From contig NC_087064.1 of the NCBI RefSeq assembly GCF_963678635.1, forward strand, positions 35,597,716-35,661,715: a stretch of 64,000 nt of DNA. The letters are read 5' to 3'. Position numbers and translations under genes: made by a program. This stretch comes from Symsagittifera roscoffensis. Lineage: Eukaryota; Xenacoelomorpha; Acoela; Convolutidae. This document shows positions 10,264 through 22,700 of the stretch, piece by piece. Position 1 is the stretch's first letter, and each line of letters opens with the position of its first letter. The notes beneath the pieces are model-generated. The model had not been told where the DNA came from, searched no databases, and worked only from the letters and a program-made list of their open reading frames with translations.

Positions 10264-11184
10264 GGTTCCTCCCCCCGTTTTTTTTGTTAGATTGCCATGT
10301 CCTTACCTTCTGGTTCCCCTACTGCTGTGTAGTAGAACGCCACTAAGGAAGTATCTTCTGGGTTTAGGCGTCTCTAGGTCGCCAAGTTGACAAAAATTTA
10401 TTTCATTGAACTGGGTTAGCAAGTCTTGCAGTGTTGCACCATCATATGGGGCAAGAAATATGACATACTTTCTTTGAAAATTTGCTTCGTTTTCAAGTTA
10501 TACGAACAAAAAACCTAGCTACTATACTTTTTTAATTGTTAAAAAAAAACAAATCACTCTAAGAAATCTTGGAATGACAAGATTTGAAAAATTGATTGAC
10601 AATAAATAACAGAAATTAACCATTTGAATGTTAACAAAAAAATGAACTGGCTTGGTTATTTGAGTCATGCTCTTGGTGTTTTTGCTCAAAGTTTTTTCTC
10701 TCGATAAGGGCCAAGAATAATTGGAGACATTGTATGTGATCGCATGAATCGGCCATCCACGTAACCAGATATAACAAATATCGAAATTATTAAAGAACGG
10801 CCCATTGCACAAATCAAATCGTCTTCAATAAAAATAATACACTGCTAATATGAATATTTCATTATTTAACCTTGCGAAACAATGGTTGACTTCCAAAACG
10901 TCGAAAGTAGTGGCAACCATTGGACGCACCGCATCGTTTAAAATAACTATATATATTCTATTTTCTTTCGTTGAAGTACCAGTTAAAAAATGTAACCATA
11001 CAATTCGACTTCAACAATTAATTCGTTTGTAGCAAACAAACAAACAATTCTCGCATAATTTTTTTCGCTTTCTCGCATAACTGATAAACCAGTTTCGTTC
11101 TTTGTAATGTTTGTCAAAAATTACACTTCCAGATTTTCGAATAGAGTTGATATTGTTCCACGACTGTTTTTTTCTTCTTGCAAA
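10264..11184. other. Gap between Helitron ORFs
   Basis: No supported coding sequence. This AT-rich stretch holds the second copy of the repeat at 10881-10932, and otherwise nothing recognisable. Confidence 0.5.
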
Positions 11185-12115
11185 CTATAGTTTTCTAGGT
11201 GTGGCGCAGACAACATGTAACAAGTGAGGAAATGACTTAAGTTGTTCCTGAAAACTTGCAAGTAAATCAGTGTATTTTAAGCCAGGATTCTGATTCACAA
11301 AGTAGTTCATTTGCTCATAAGCCTTTTTGCGTTCTAGATTGTGTTGAAAATTCCAGAAAAAAAACCGACGGCCCACGGTTATTTTTCATAAATATAAGAG
11401 TTATGGACAAAATCTCTTGAATTGAATCTTCTTAGTTCATCTGACAAACTGAGTTCAGTCTCACTTAGGTAAAAGGTTTTGCAATCAGTGTTTCTACTGG
11501 ATATTAAAACATAAAGATAACCATGCGACGTGACGGGAACTTGAAAGTGTCTCCTCAAATAAGATGTTGTTTCCATCAAACTTGGACCAGATGTGGTACT
11601 TGCTGCCTGCTTCATTGACTCAAATAACTTATAAATTCTTTTTTCATGCATATTTCGTTTTTTCAGAATTTCCATTATTGCATGAATCGTTTCGCTTTTG
11701 GGGCCGACAAAAATCAGTTGATGTAGGTGTTTTACGCAACTAATTAAAACGTAAAGTTGTGATATGAGGCACAATGCAAATTCCGTGTCGTTTGCCGAAA
11801 TTACTGACGCTAGCTATGTTAAGGTATCACCCATCAGCTTATGAAATGTCAACGCGACATAATTAGCTAAAGGATACTGAATTCTACGTAAAAAATTTCC
11901 TTTATAACTGTGAACATATCCAGCAGTTTTTTTCAGTTACTTATATCCAGTTCAGGTATCAACTACTTCTTACTACCTGCTCACTGCAGCGTCAAGTGTG
12001 TCAGCAACATATATTGAATGTGCGTCTGATCTGATGCGGTCGAAATCTGCAATACAGAGTTGCCCTTGTTGTAGACCTCCCAAATTAATCGTTACCCGGA
12101 ACACTGCGCGAGGAT
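11185..12115 (-). pseudogene. Helitron helicase C-terminus with GIY-YIG-like nuclease
   Basis: Minus-strand translation near 12110-11960 gives INLGGLQQGQLCIADFDRI and HSIYVADTLDAAVSR, the C-terminal end of the helicase. This leads into HQLIFVGPKSETIHAIMEI, KRIYKLFESMKQAAS and SYLRRHF (11774-11379). There follows HGYLYVLISS (GIY motif), FYLSET (degenerate YIG motif) and ELRRFNS (helix with Arg). After an interruption at about 11377 a frame with NLERKKAYEQM (candidate catalytic Glu), NPGLKYTDLLASF and HLLHVVCATPRK closes the protein. I read this as a GIY-YIG endonuclease domain fused to or directly following the helicase. The YIG glycine is replaced and the frame is broken, so it is inactive here. 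The GIY-YIG identification is by motif only. Confidence 0.6.
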
Positions 12116-12276
12116 AAAATAAAATTTCGTCAAATTCGGTTGATTCCGCATTCAGAAATTTCGATGACTAATATTAAAAGGACACTTCAAAAAATTCTCG
12201 AACTTCTGGATAGTATGTAACTGTTTACTTTGCTTATGCGTCATTCGGTGAAAGTTATAATTTTTTCCGTTTTTAG

Positions 12277-13976
12277 TTAGTATTTTAACATTATTTGAAA
12301 ATTTTTTGGAAAAAGACAGATGCGTTTATAAAAACAACATACCTGATTGGAAGCCGTTGACCAGTTGTGACTCCCTTCGTTCGAAATTTGATCACTTGAT
12401 TTAATCAGTCTGGTTTGCTGACCAAATTTAGAAAACATCTCCTGAAAATGATTCTGAAGAGCTCGCCTCTCTGCTTTCCGTTTTCCGAAAACTTTCATAA
12501 TCACAGAATTCTTCAAATCAGACCAACTGTCCACTAATTTACAGTTTTTGGAAACTATATCGGCAACCTCGGGAATACCATCAGGGTCTATCGGTCTTTT
12601 CTCTAATCAAGTCAACAACCGCTGTCCTATTGGGTCAACCATTCTAACGAAGTGTTGTAGAAAATGGAAGTCGAATGTGAACAGGAAACTACAGGCTTCG
12701 AAAATATTGCGTCCTGCTATATTCGGCACCTGACAACAATCGCCATTGGCTATGATCATTGTTCAACCGAAAGATTAATCATTTCCTTTTACACTCCGCA
12801 AAATTATATCAATCGCAGCAAACAGCTCAGCTTGTACTAGACTGATTTCTTCTAAAATCAGTACCTGCAGGAATTGTAAAAGCGTTCTTCTTTTGTGGTC
12901 GTAGTTCAATTTTGTTAGAGCTTCATTTGCCAACGACTCTGCATCTGTGTTTCTTAACGCAATTTTGAAAAACCGATGGATATGCTCACCTCTCAATTAT
13001 TTTGATCTCCGTGATGCAAGACTTGACACAAAACAGATCAGGGAATTGCACAGAGCATGAGCCATAACTATTCCCGTCAAATGAGTCTTACCTGTTCCTG
13101 GATTACCTATAAAAACAAAATAATTCGTAGTATATCAATTGTTTACAGAATGTTAGTGTGAATTTTTGAAAAAACGTTTTAAAAATTAAATTACTGGAGC
13201 AAAAGTCCTGTGATTCATTTTCCCCAATATTAATGGAAACTTCCTTAAGTTTTATAATTTTTGAAAAAAAAAACAAAATTTGTCCGACGTAGTTATTCAT
13301 TTGACTGACCTGAAATTGCTTGGTGATTTACTTTTGAACAACCAGTTCCAAATTTCTTATTAACAGCTGAAATTATTTTCTTTAAGACTTTCTCTGGTTC
13401 ATCAAACGATTACTGTTGTTGACCATCACATATAACGAACTGTGGTTCCCAGTAAGTTTTCCAATCAAGAGGATTAACTTGTAAATTATTTATTCCAAGT
13501 TCACTAACTCTTTCCAGCATGTGTTCTTGACTAGATTTGATGAACTGTTCAACATGTACCATAGCCTGCGAGTGTATATCATTTATAAGAACAGTTGGAG
13601 TTGAAAAAGTATCAGCAAACGAAACGTGAAGTAAATCACGAAAAACTTTTTTTGCCACAATTGTTTTCGAACTGAATGGCAGAACCCCTCCAAGTTGATA
13701 ACGGAAAACATTCAGTAAGTATAACTTAACTAATTTATTGACATCGCTTGGAGTGTAAGATGATTTGCTTTCAATTAATTTGGCATAACGATAAGAATCA
13801 ATGATATTTACAGATGAGAATAAATCTATTTCGGTATGGAAACAAACAAACCTAAGAAGGAAGCCTATTAAAAAATTGTAAGCATTACGTGGAGTAATGA
13901 ATTTCAACACAATCTCTGGTAACAAAAATGAATCCTCATTGTTATCAACGTAATAATTGAGGGAATCGGAGTTCAT
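12277..13976 (-). pseudogene. Helitron PIF1-like helicase core
   Basis: The N-terminal part (13976-13410) starts MNSDSLNYYVDNNEDSF and ends FVICDGQQQ, then an in-frame TAA. The frame resumes SFDEPEKVLKKIISAVNKK. A 203-bp intron (13107-13309, GTCAGT...TTTATAG, phase 1) restores the Walker A segment AISGNPGTGKTHLTG. The Walker-B-like segment is VLILEEISLVQAEL (about 12852), with Glu where Asp is usual. It is followed by IIANGDCCQVPNIAGR (about 12735). The remaining frame (12534-12277) holds SDLKNSVIMKVFGKRKAERR. In a live Helitron the helicase unwinds DNA during rolling-circle transfer. Several stops and shifts make this copy dead. Confidence 0.85.
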
Positions 13977-14356
13977 TATAGCCAGGAGACAATCTTTTCT
14001 CTAATAATCTAAATCATTCAAGAAAGCATTAACTGCTGACCTTCTCAACAAAACTTGCCTGCCCATGCAACAAATCCAAGGAATGGTTTTAGAAGTCTTG
14101 AACTCTTTTATTAACTGAGATGGTGTGTACTTGCACTTTTTGTCTATGAAAAACCGTGAATAAATTTTTATGTTAGACAACTAAAAGCTCAGGTGGTCGT
14201 AAGCTAAACGCGGACATGGTGTATAATATTTCTGACGAATTACAATGATCTTCGAGAAGATTTTTTTGATTCAAGGTAATATGACGAAACAGTGGTATAT
14301 TTGGGAAGTGGTTTCTTAAGTTGCATTTGTTTAACTTATATTGAGGGTTGAAGGTT
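13977..14356. other. Broken segment between Rep and helicase frames
   Basis: No long frame survives. The position between the Y2 region and the helicase start suggests decayed linker sequence of the RepHel protein. Nothing else is visible. Confidence 0.4.
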
Positions 14357-15846
14357 TCATTTCTGGCCGCAACAACTGTGTTCGACTGGTATGTTTTGGA
14401 TATGGTTAAAAGTCATATTTGAAAAAACATACGGCTCTCCTACCAACCAAAAAATACTTTCAGTTAGTGCCACCAAATGACAACTTATGTGTTCCATGTT
14501 TCTCTTATTTTGCGTTTCCTTTTCCAAGATGAATTTCACAGATGCCAAATTTTTATTTTGTATCCCGTCGTCTTTTAATCTGAAACCCTTGCCATCCGGA
14601 CCGCTTGATATCTTTCCATCAGCATGTTCTTCGGTTTTGGTTGCATATCTAGTTAAGTAATTGCATGAGAATTGACCGGTACAGTGCAGTAAGGTTGTAC
14701 AAGATTCACATATTGTAAACAATTGGACGCACGTGGGAAGCAGATGTTCACCTGAAGAGGCAGCATACATCCACTTGTCGCAAACGAATGGATCTTTAAC
14801 GGTAAAACCATATTCTGTTTTGTCAGCAAAACCTAATTCATGCAGAAATTCAATTGCTTCACCTGGATATTGTTGCCTAATGTTCAGTTTCCAATGATTA
14901 TGTGAAGGCGGCTGTGGTGGTGTTCAGCAAACTTTTTTGCCGTCCAGGTCTTTGCGCTGTAAACATCTGTAGCCACTCTTCTCACATGAATGGGTATGAA
15001 TGCGCACACATTTTTCATACATTTCGTCCATTTCGTTATATGATCTAAATGGGTTGAATGATGATTGAAACAAAATGTGGTAATGAGGCAAATTTCCTGC
15101 TTTCGTTTGGAACTCTGCTCTGCCCCAAATCTTTTTGATATTTCCTAGTATCTTCTCCTTAGAGAATCTAAGAAGATTTACGAAATATCTAACAGACCTA
15201 CTCCAACATCTGACTAGCGTTACAACATGGGAAATGATAGCCTCTACGAATTTCCTCGGAACAATCTCTGTAAAAAAAATCTGAAGCATCAAGTACTGGA
15301 GCGACACCTGGATGTTTCCTTTGGTTAAACGTTTTTGTTAGAAAAAAAGTTACCATTTCGGAGCTCATTGCGGATGCAAGTTGTCTGACATTGCATTCTG
15401 TGTCGGTTGTGCTGAAACTTACTTCTTTGGAGAAAAGCCGAATTCTTTGCCATATAATTTTAATGATTGTATGCCTCTTCTGAAATTGTCGATTGTGCTG
15501 AAACTTACTTCTTTGGAGAAAAGCCGAATTTCTTTGCCATATAATTTTAATGATTGTATGCCTCTTCTGAAATACTCTTGTGTGTGCTTGCCTTTCAATT
15601 GTAAATTGACCAAGCAGTCAGTAGCAAATTGTTTGTATCGGTGCTTTACTGAGGTAAGTAAGGAAATATCAGCGAGGGGTGTACTGAAGTGTTCCAACAA
15701 GCCACCGAAACCGAATTTTCTACACCATTCATTGGAAGTGAATAAAAAGAAGGGAAGAGCATCAGGTGTTGATGAATCACGCAGTTGTTTATAAAAAATC
15801 GATGGAAACAAAAGTGCTTCCAGTTGCAATAATGACATAGAAACAA
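14357..15846 (-). pseudogene. Helitron Rep: N domain, HUH and Y2 motifs
   Basis: The frame at 15838-15419 reads SLLQLEALLFPSIFYKQL, ALPFFLFTSNEWCRKFGFG and HTQEYFRRGIQSLKL, typical of the Helitron-like N domain. The frame at 15307-14924 holds WGRAEFQTKAGNLPHYHILF, with the HxH metal-binding motif at about 15085-15079. The frame at 14770-14357 holds CTGQFSCNYLTRYATKTEEH, with the paired Y2 tyrosines at about 14660-14645. It then reads FRLKDDGIQNKNLASVKFIL and ESIFWLVGEPYVFSNMTF. Rep nicks and rejoins DNA in rolling-circle transposition. The catalytic residues remain readable, but frame breaks and the tandem duplication at 15409-15581 disable it. Confidence 0.88.
15409..15581. repeat. 86/87-bp tandem duplication inside Helitron Rep
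   Basis: The block starting GTGCTGAAACTTACTTCTTT at 15409 recurs at 15495, almost identical, with a one-base T insertion in the second copy. An 86-base period is not a multiple of three, so it shifts the Rep frame. The near identity implies a recent event relative to the element. Confidence 0.95.
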
Positions 15847-16115
15847 TTTTTTTGAATTTTTGTCGTTTTTTTTTAGTTTTCCTTTTATGGGTTTATTAGA
15901 TTTCGGCCTATGTTATATCAGCTTACAGGCTGAAAATTGTTTCATCTTACAGCAAATGACATTTTCTGAGTGATTGTGTTTTGAGGGTAAATTTTCATTA
16001 ATCTTAAGTCTTCTGGATTTTTTCGATTAAAAGTGTTTGCTACAAGGTATTTTCGGCGTTATTCATTTTGATAGCTCTAGTTTTTTTCGGCATTTGGTGC
16101 GCATTTGTATTGTAT

Positions 16116-16152
16116 TGCAAGTGGTGCGAAGCTCTGCTTCGTCTCTGTGTAT
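16116..16152 (+). repeat. Hairpin motif, copy 1 of 4 (also 18562, 20770, 28333)
   Basis: The segment TTGCAAGTGGTGCGAAGC-TCTGCTTCGTCTCTGTGT recurs in diverged form near 18562, 20770 and 28333, all on the plus strand. The core forms a stem in copy 1 (GCGAAGC with GCTTCGT). In copies 3 and 4 the core differs but still pairs in part (CCAAGC with GGCTTTGCC; AAAGC with GCTT). The last three copies are followed by TTCAAATTT or TTCAAGTTT-like sequence. This looks like one end of a dispersed element family. The family is unknown. Confidence 0.65.
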
Positions 16153-16719
16153 ATAATTGTACCATCTATAGTTATCTTGATTATAGAGCTACTTATAAGC
16201 CATGAGTCAAAACCAAATTCCGACAAAGGGCTAAAATGATGCATAAAACCAGTTTCTGTATTTTTTCAATCTAACTGAAGCTGACGAACAACAAATTTAA
16301 GAAAAACAGCTCTAAATGATGTATTGAGTGATGTTCAAAATTGAAAAAATGTAATCTAAGGACAATCCGCTGGCAATTCTACCAATAGAAAAGCCGCTAT
16401 AGTAGGCAAACGATCAATAAAGTTTGTTCTACCTATAAGCTGTTTTAAAGGAACGCTATACTATAAATTTTGTATAAGGACATCTCTGAAAAAGGTCACA
16501 TCTCATTGGTTTGATTATGTTGCAATAAAGTTATGTAAAAGAGTCAAAATTTTAAATTTGTATTCGTGTAGAGTTTTTGTTTAAATTTATTTCTGTTCGA
16601 AAACCAAGATGTTTCAGTACAAATCGTGGTTCAACTTGATTTTGCAGAAAGAAGATGTCGTTTGCTGATGTATTTTTTTGAAAACTTCCATAGTAAAAAA
16701 AAAAACGTTTTCAGATAGA

Positions 16720-19700
16720 ATGGTGACCCGCTTGACAGCCGGGCGCTTCGATATCTCAATTACGATTTTCATCATTTTTCTCTGTAACTTGCTAACAACA
16801 GCCTCAATTCTAGATGACACATTGTCTACTTTGCCTCTCGAGCGTTACAGTTTGTCAATTTTGGATATAAACGATATCCAGACTTCAAAATTTGTGGACG
16901 ATGCAATATCAAGTAGCTTGGAAACAGTCACAACGAAATCTCGCTCAGGACAAACGTTTGTGTGCTATCTACCTGCAACCAAGGAACTCTCGACCACTGC
17001 TAATAAATCAGAAGTGAGTAGCAAAATCAGAATCACAAACGAGGAGGTGAGTCGGAGGTTGAAAGCACTTACGGCTACGAGTAGTGATGGATCAACTCCG
17101 GCGTGTCCACAAGTGAACCAAGGCTGGTGGACCTATGAGTTCTGTTTTGGCACTCAAATCATGCAGTTCCACGCAGAGCCACGCGAGAAGAATGGACAAT
17201 CAACTTCGAATGGGCCAGGGTTCGTCTCTCTGTCACTGGGTCATTTCTCACACGAGACAGTATGGGACAACCAGACGTTTGACATGAATGCCCTGAAGAA
17301 ACAGAAGAATGGCCACTACCATTCACAGTATTACAATAATGGGTCCAAGTGCGAACTGACAGGTGAAATAGAATAAGGATGATAGTTGGAAATCAGAACA
17401 AATTTCACGTGTTCTTGAGTATTAGAAATGATTTTCTTTCAACTAAATTTTGAAGTAAAATATCACTGAATTGTCAGATCTAAATAATATGAAACGTTCT
17501 CTTTAGGACATGCAAGGGAGGCTCAAGTGAAGTTCTACTGTGCTCCACAGTTAAAAATTAGCATCACGGAGCCAAGCACCTGTCGCTACGTCATAGTTGT
17601 CAACACCCCCACTCTTTGTGATCTGGCAGTGTTCAAAAAGGCAGAGGAAAAAGAACAGCAATTCGAAAAGATATCATGTGTGCCACAGGTTGCTCTGGTG
17701 AATAAAAAGGAAAGAGAGAGCATTGAGGATGAAACAGCACAAAATATTGAAACGAAGGAATCGGGAGAAATGACAGAACAAGCTGCAGGTGAAGTGTTCA
17801 TCGAATTTGTTTCATTTCTCACACTATGTCGTGTTTTCCAGTGTCCAGAAAAAAAATAGTTGGAAAGTTTTCACATTTATATTGAGAGGAAAATTGAACA
17901 AATTGATAGGAATAACTTGCCCACAGGACTCATCTCCCGGCGGCCTTGCGTAGGACTTATATCCTAGCGGCTTCTATTGAAAATGAAATGCAAAAGATGG
18001 ATATAGGCATGTTTGTATTTTAATTACCCGTTTTATTACCCTTGCAATCGAGTACTGGACTTTTTTCCCGTAAACAACTTTGTTCACAGAACTCATTTCA
18101 TATCTGTTCTCCTTCATTTTCTGACATGCTCAATTTCGTGAAAGTTTAAATGAAACTTATATAGTGCAAGTAGTAATTAGGTAAAGCCCGTTTCAGGTTG
18201 TAATTATTGTTCCAAAAATCTTCTCAATTTTTTTCTGGTTAGTGGTTTTTGTCCTAGTTTCTGTTGGTTCCTTTTCCGTTTGTTTTGAACGGCCCTTTTT
18301 TTATCTGATAGGGAGGGATTTAATTGGCTTACTTTCTAGAGCATGTGTTTTGATCCAATTTGAACAGATTTTTTGCAACAGTTTTTTATGACAACAATTT
18401 TGTTTTTGGCTCAAACAGGTTTCGATCAAAAATATGTTGACGCTAAATTGATTTGCATTTTTTAAAGGCTGTTTATGATTTTCTTTCTATACAACCATGA
18501 AGTTTTTTGTAGCTGTATCTTTTTCAACTTATCAAGTTATTTTTTCAAATATTTTTTTTTGCATTGCAAGTGTTGCGAAGCTCCACTTCACCTCTGTATT
18601 CAAAATTTGATTTTAAAGAACATAGTTCAGACTCCTCTAAAATGGGTCGCGATGATTTTTTTCCAGGAAAAGACATAACATTTGTGCAGGCTCAAATTTA
18701 CTGTTTCGTTTTTTGATTTTTAAAAGTAATGAACGTAGTGAGTACTCTTATATAGATCTTGGTTTTTTAGGAAAGTCTTAAAATTTGTTCACGCTCAGTT
18801 TTGATTTTTTGCGGTTTGAATTTTAAAGTCTTTTCAAGTTCACTTAATTTTCTTTTTTAAAAGAAGGAAGGCAGACTGCATTATCAAACAGTGGAAGTGT
18901 AAAGGTCACGAAAACGTGATCTACTTCTTACTTCGAAAATGGAATTTAGTTATCAGATTTCCCAGCGAAACGTAATTTTCACTAATTGATACAGTTTTCT
19001 CAAATAGGGTACTTTTGACAGTAAAAGTGTAAATCATAAATTTTTTCTAGAAAGTCCAAGTGCTTTGAGGCCATATTTGTTTTCAAAAAACAAGTCAGTT
19101 TTATTTTGTTTCCTTGCATTCATTGCTTTTGCCAACTGTCTGGGTTTGTTTTCTTTTTAAGTTCAGCTCATTTTATTTGTTAAAAGAAAGGCAAACTCCA
19201 CTATCGAACAGCGAAAAAGTAAAGGGCGCGAAACAACTTAATCGACTTGTAATTTCGAAAATGAAGTTTATTTATCAGACTTCCCAACGAAACAAACATT
19301 TACTTATTGATCCACTGTTTTCAAATTGGATTAATATCATCAAAAAGTGGCAATCAAATCGTTCTAAAAATTTAAAGAGCTTTAAGGCTATCTATTTTTT
19401 TTCTTGGAAATTCGAAATTTGAGATTTTTCAAAAAAGGTCAGTATTTGTTTTATTGTTTACTTGCGTTCATTGATTTTTTCCGACTGTCTATTGGCTATA
19501 TTTTATAAGTGTCAATGAACCTAATGGTTTAGGTTGTGACGATTTTTTGCCGGAGTTCGATTTTTCGTAGTTTGACTTTTGATTCTCTTCAGTTCCTTGC
19601 TAAAGGAATTATTTATTTAAACAAAGGCAAGCTCCACTATCGAACAGCAAGAGAATAAAGGTCCATTTTTGTATAATTTTTCTTTATTTTTTTTTTTCAT

Positions 19701-22700
19701 TGTTGCTTCATATTGCGTCTTCTGTTGAGTAACAATTAATTTTTTATGCTGACTGGCACTTCTAATTTTCCAGTATCCGTTTCTTATGCTCAGATTAGGA
19801 CATCATTTTTTGGCGCAAAGGTCGTTCACCCGAATATTGCCGGCTTAGTTACTGCTTTTTAAGTTTTGTTCTAACTCTAGGTGAGGCCAATAATTGTACG
19901 CTTTGACAATATTTTAAAGATTTAATGAATGTAGTGAACCTGAACTTAAATGAACTGAACTTTAAATGGAAATGAACTGATTTTAAAAAGGAGTGAAACC
20001 GCGCGAAAAATCAAAATTGAGCCTGAACAAATTTGAGACTTTTTCCTGGAAAAACAAAAAACCACGGAGACCTATATAAGAGGATGAACTGAACTTAAAA
20101 AAATTCAATTAACGCAAGACTGAGCTTGAACAAATTTGAGACATTTTCCTGGAAAAACACAAAAAACCACCGAGACCTTTATAAGAGTATGAAGTGAACT
20201 TGAACGCAAGACAGTTCAATGAACGCAAGACCTCTTTTATAGGTCTTGGTGGTTTTTTGTGTTTTTCTAGGAAAAAGTATTAAATTTGCTGAAACTCAAT
20301 TTAGATTTTTCGCGCGGTTTGACTTCTTTTTGAGTTCAGTTCATTTCCTTGGTTAAATCTCCACTATCGAACAGCGAAAGTGTACAAATCGAAAGTGTAC
20401 TAATTTCGAAAATGTAATTTAATTATCAGATTTCTAAGCGAAATAAAAAGTTTACCTATTGATCCAATAGTCTCAAAATGGGTTAGTTTTATCAAAACAG
20501 CACCCATCAAAAATTGTTCGTGAAATTTAAGAGTTTTAAGGGCATATATTTTTAAAATTCAAAAGATGAAATTTTTTTTCAAAAAATCAGTCAGTTTTTT
20601 TTTTCTGTTTCCTTGCGTTCTTTACTTTTTTTCAATTGTCAGTTGGCTATGTTCTAAAATGAATTGCAAAGAAAATCTTGATTTGAAATTTTTGGTAGAT
20701 GTAGGTTTGTTATTTTGACCGGCTCAATTTTTTTAGGCTGACTCGCAATGATATATTTGTAATGTATCGCAACTCGTGCCAAGCTCGGCTTTGCCTGTGT
20801 TTCAAGTTTGAGCGCAGCATATTTGCGTGTAAAATGTTGACTTAAATTAGGAGGACAAAATGAATAGAACAAATTTGAAATTTCAACATATTTTTCTCTA
20901 ATTGGGTTGGCTTATGATGCAAAAAGTGCTCAGTGTTTTGACAGAATTAATATGGTGCACTTTTTTGTCAAAAAGGAAAAAAATTTTTTTTTGGTTTTTC
21001 AAAAAAACTTATTTTAACAAAACATAAATTTGAAGTTTCTCTGATTTTGATATTCCCAACGCTGTGAAGAGTGGGCACTGTGAGAGTACTCTCAGAGGTT
21101 GCAATTGTTGCCTCCAAATATGACTGCTCAATTTTTTTGTAATTTTCCAGATATGACGATTTTTGATTTTTTCAAAAGTTTTTCAGAAAACTGAAATTTA
21201 ATTTTTTTTCTTCATAATTTGAAATTCCTAACCATGTAGTGGGGTTACTGAGAGTACTCTCCGGAGTTGTAATTCTTGCGTCCAAATGCGACTGCTCAAT
21301 TGGTTTTAGGTTCCAGGATGTGATGTTTTTTTATGTCATTAATGAACTTAGATATAGAACATTTTTTTGGTTTTTCAAAAAATGAGTTAAATAAAATTGA
21401 AGAAAAAAATTGAAATTAATGTCGGTAATTGGGTTTTGCTGCCAAAGTGCACTCAAAGAATGCAGGACTTATTTCCTATATATGCGATTTGTTATGAGTT
21501 GTCAAAAATTCGAAGCACCGGAGGTGCGTTACACGCTAGTTTAAAGTTAAATTTTTCGTTGACTGAAAGGAGCAAAAAATTACCCATTTACATAGAATCG
21601 AATTATGCAAAATTACTGTCAAAGTACTTTTTGTCTAAATGGCAAACAAACTAGAGAAAAACTCGGTCAAGGTATTCATTTTTGTTCTTTTTTCGGTTAA
21701 ATTAATTCAGCACTAATATCAATCACGTATAGTCTTTCATTTCCTGTTTAGGCAGCGAAACTAGCATGCCTCAGAGATTGAAGAACACGCAAGTAACTAG
21801 AGAATTGGATCACGAAAGCGTAACTGCTACGTTGAAATCTGAAGAAACGGAACCATTGGTAACACAACCTAAAGAGATGGATATAGGGAAGATGATCAAT
21901 ACGGAAGAAGTACAAAGGGGATTAGCTAAATCGAGAATAGTTCTAGACCCAAATGCCGAAGAGAGAGAACACATTCAAGATATGCTCGAAGGAAATCTTT
22001 TCAAAAACGACCCAGAGTTGAAAGCCTTGCGCGAGGGAAGTCTTTTTGACGAAATTGGAGGCATGGGAAAGGGCTTAGAAGAGTCTAAAATAAATATGAA
22101 AGCAGATCAAGCTTCCAGCAGAAAAGACGTTGCAAAAGACATAACAGACGCTAAGAGTTCTGAAGATCAAACTGCTTTTGAGAAAGACAGAAAACACGAA
22201 GAATTTAAGCGAATGAAAGAACTGGAGTTAGAAGGTCAGAATATATTGATAGAATTGAAGAAAGTACGGATTATGACAGAGCTGTATGAGGAGAAAGTAA
22301 AGGCTGCAGGACAGGAGTTGGAAAGGAGGTTGGAGTCCCAGGAGACGCCACCTGAGTTCCTGACTTCTGCTGTACTGGCTGTCAAACTGGCTCAACGTGG
22401 AATTGAAGTGTTCAAGAAAACAGATTATGTGAGGGATTTTGAAGATGCTCTCATTCGAGATAGTACGTTGTTTTTGTATTAAATGATTTTGCGTTACAGT
22501 CAAATTGTACCAAATTTGAAGAAGAATTACTTTTTCCTTGTTCTTTTCCTAATAATTAGTCAAAATTGATCAAAATTAATTTAAGTTTTTTCTTATAGTA
22601 TGTAGAACATCCAAGTGTTTTGTGCGTATAGAAATGAGAGGCGAAGTGGGAAAATCACTAGACTTGGGCAGACATGGAATCACAGCAATCACTTTCCACT

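Larger units (their letters stand above)
9262..15846 (-). mobile_element. Helitron rolling-circle transposon (decayed)
   Basis: On the minus strand the order is Helitron-like N domain (15838), HUH motif (about 15080), Y2 tyrosines (about 14650), PIF1-like helicase (13976-12277), and helicase C-terminus with a GIY-YIG-like domain (12115-11185). An accessory ORF (10263-9262) comes last. In-frame stops, frameshifts and an 86-bp tandem duplication show that it is inactive. Spliceosomal-type introns (13107-13309, 9517-9677) lie inside the coding frames, with phases that restore motif continuity. The hairpin and CTRRT terminus were not located, so the true ends are uncertain. Confidence 0.88.

Noticed and set aside
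10145-10390. Plus-strand frame of 81 codons
   Set aside because: It is antisense to the Helitron accessory ORF and unrelated to any family.
17789-17859. Read-through of OS-9 exon 2 to a stop at 17857
   Set aside because: A good GTGAAG donor at 17789, with phase-matched exon 3, makes splicing more likely. A short alternative ending through 17842 remains possible.
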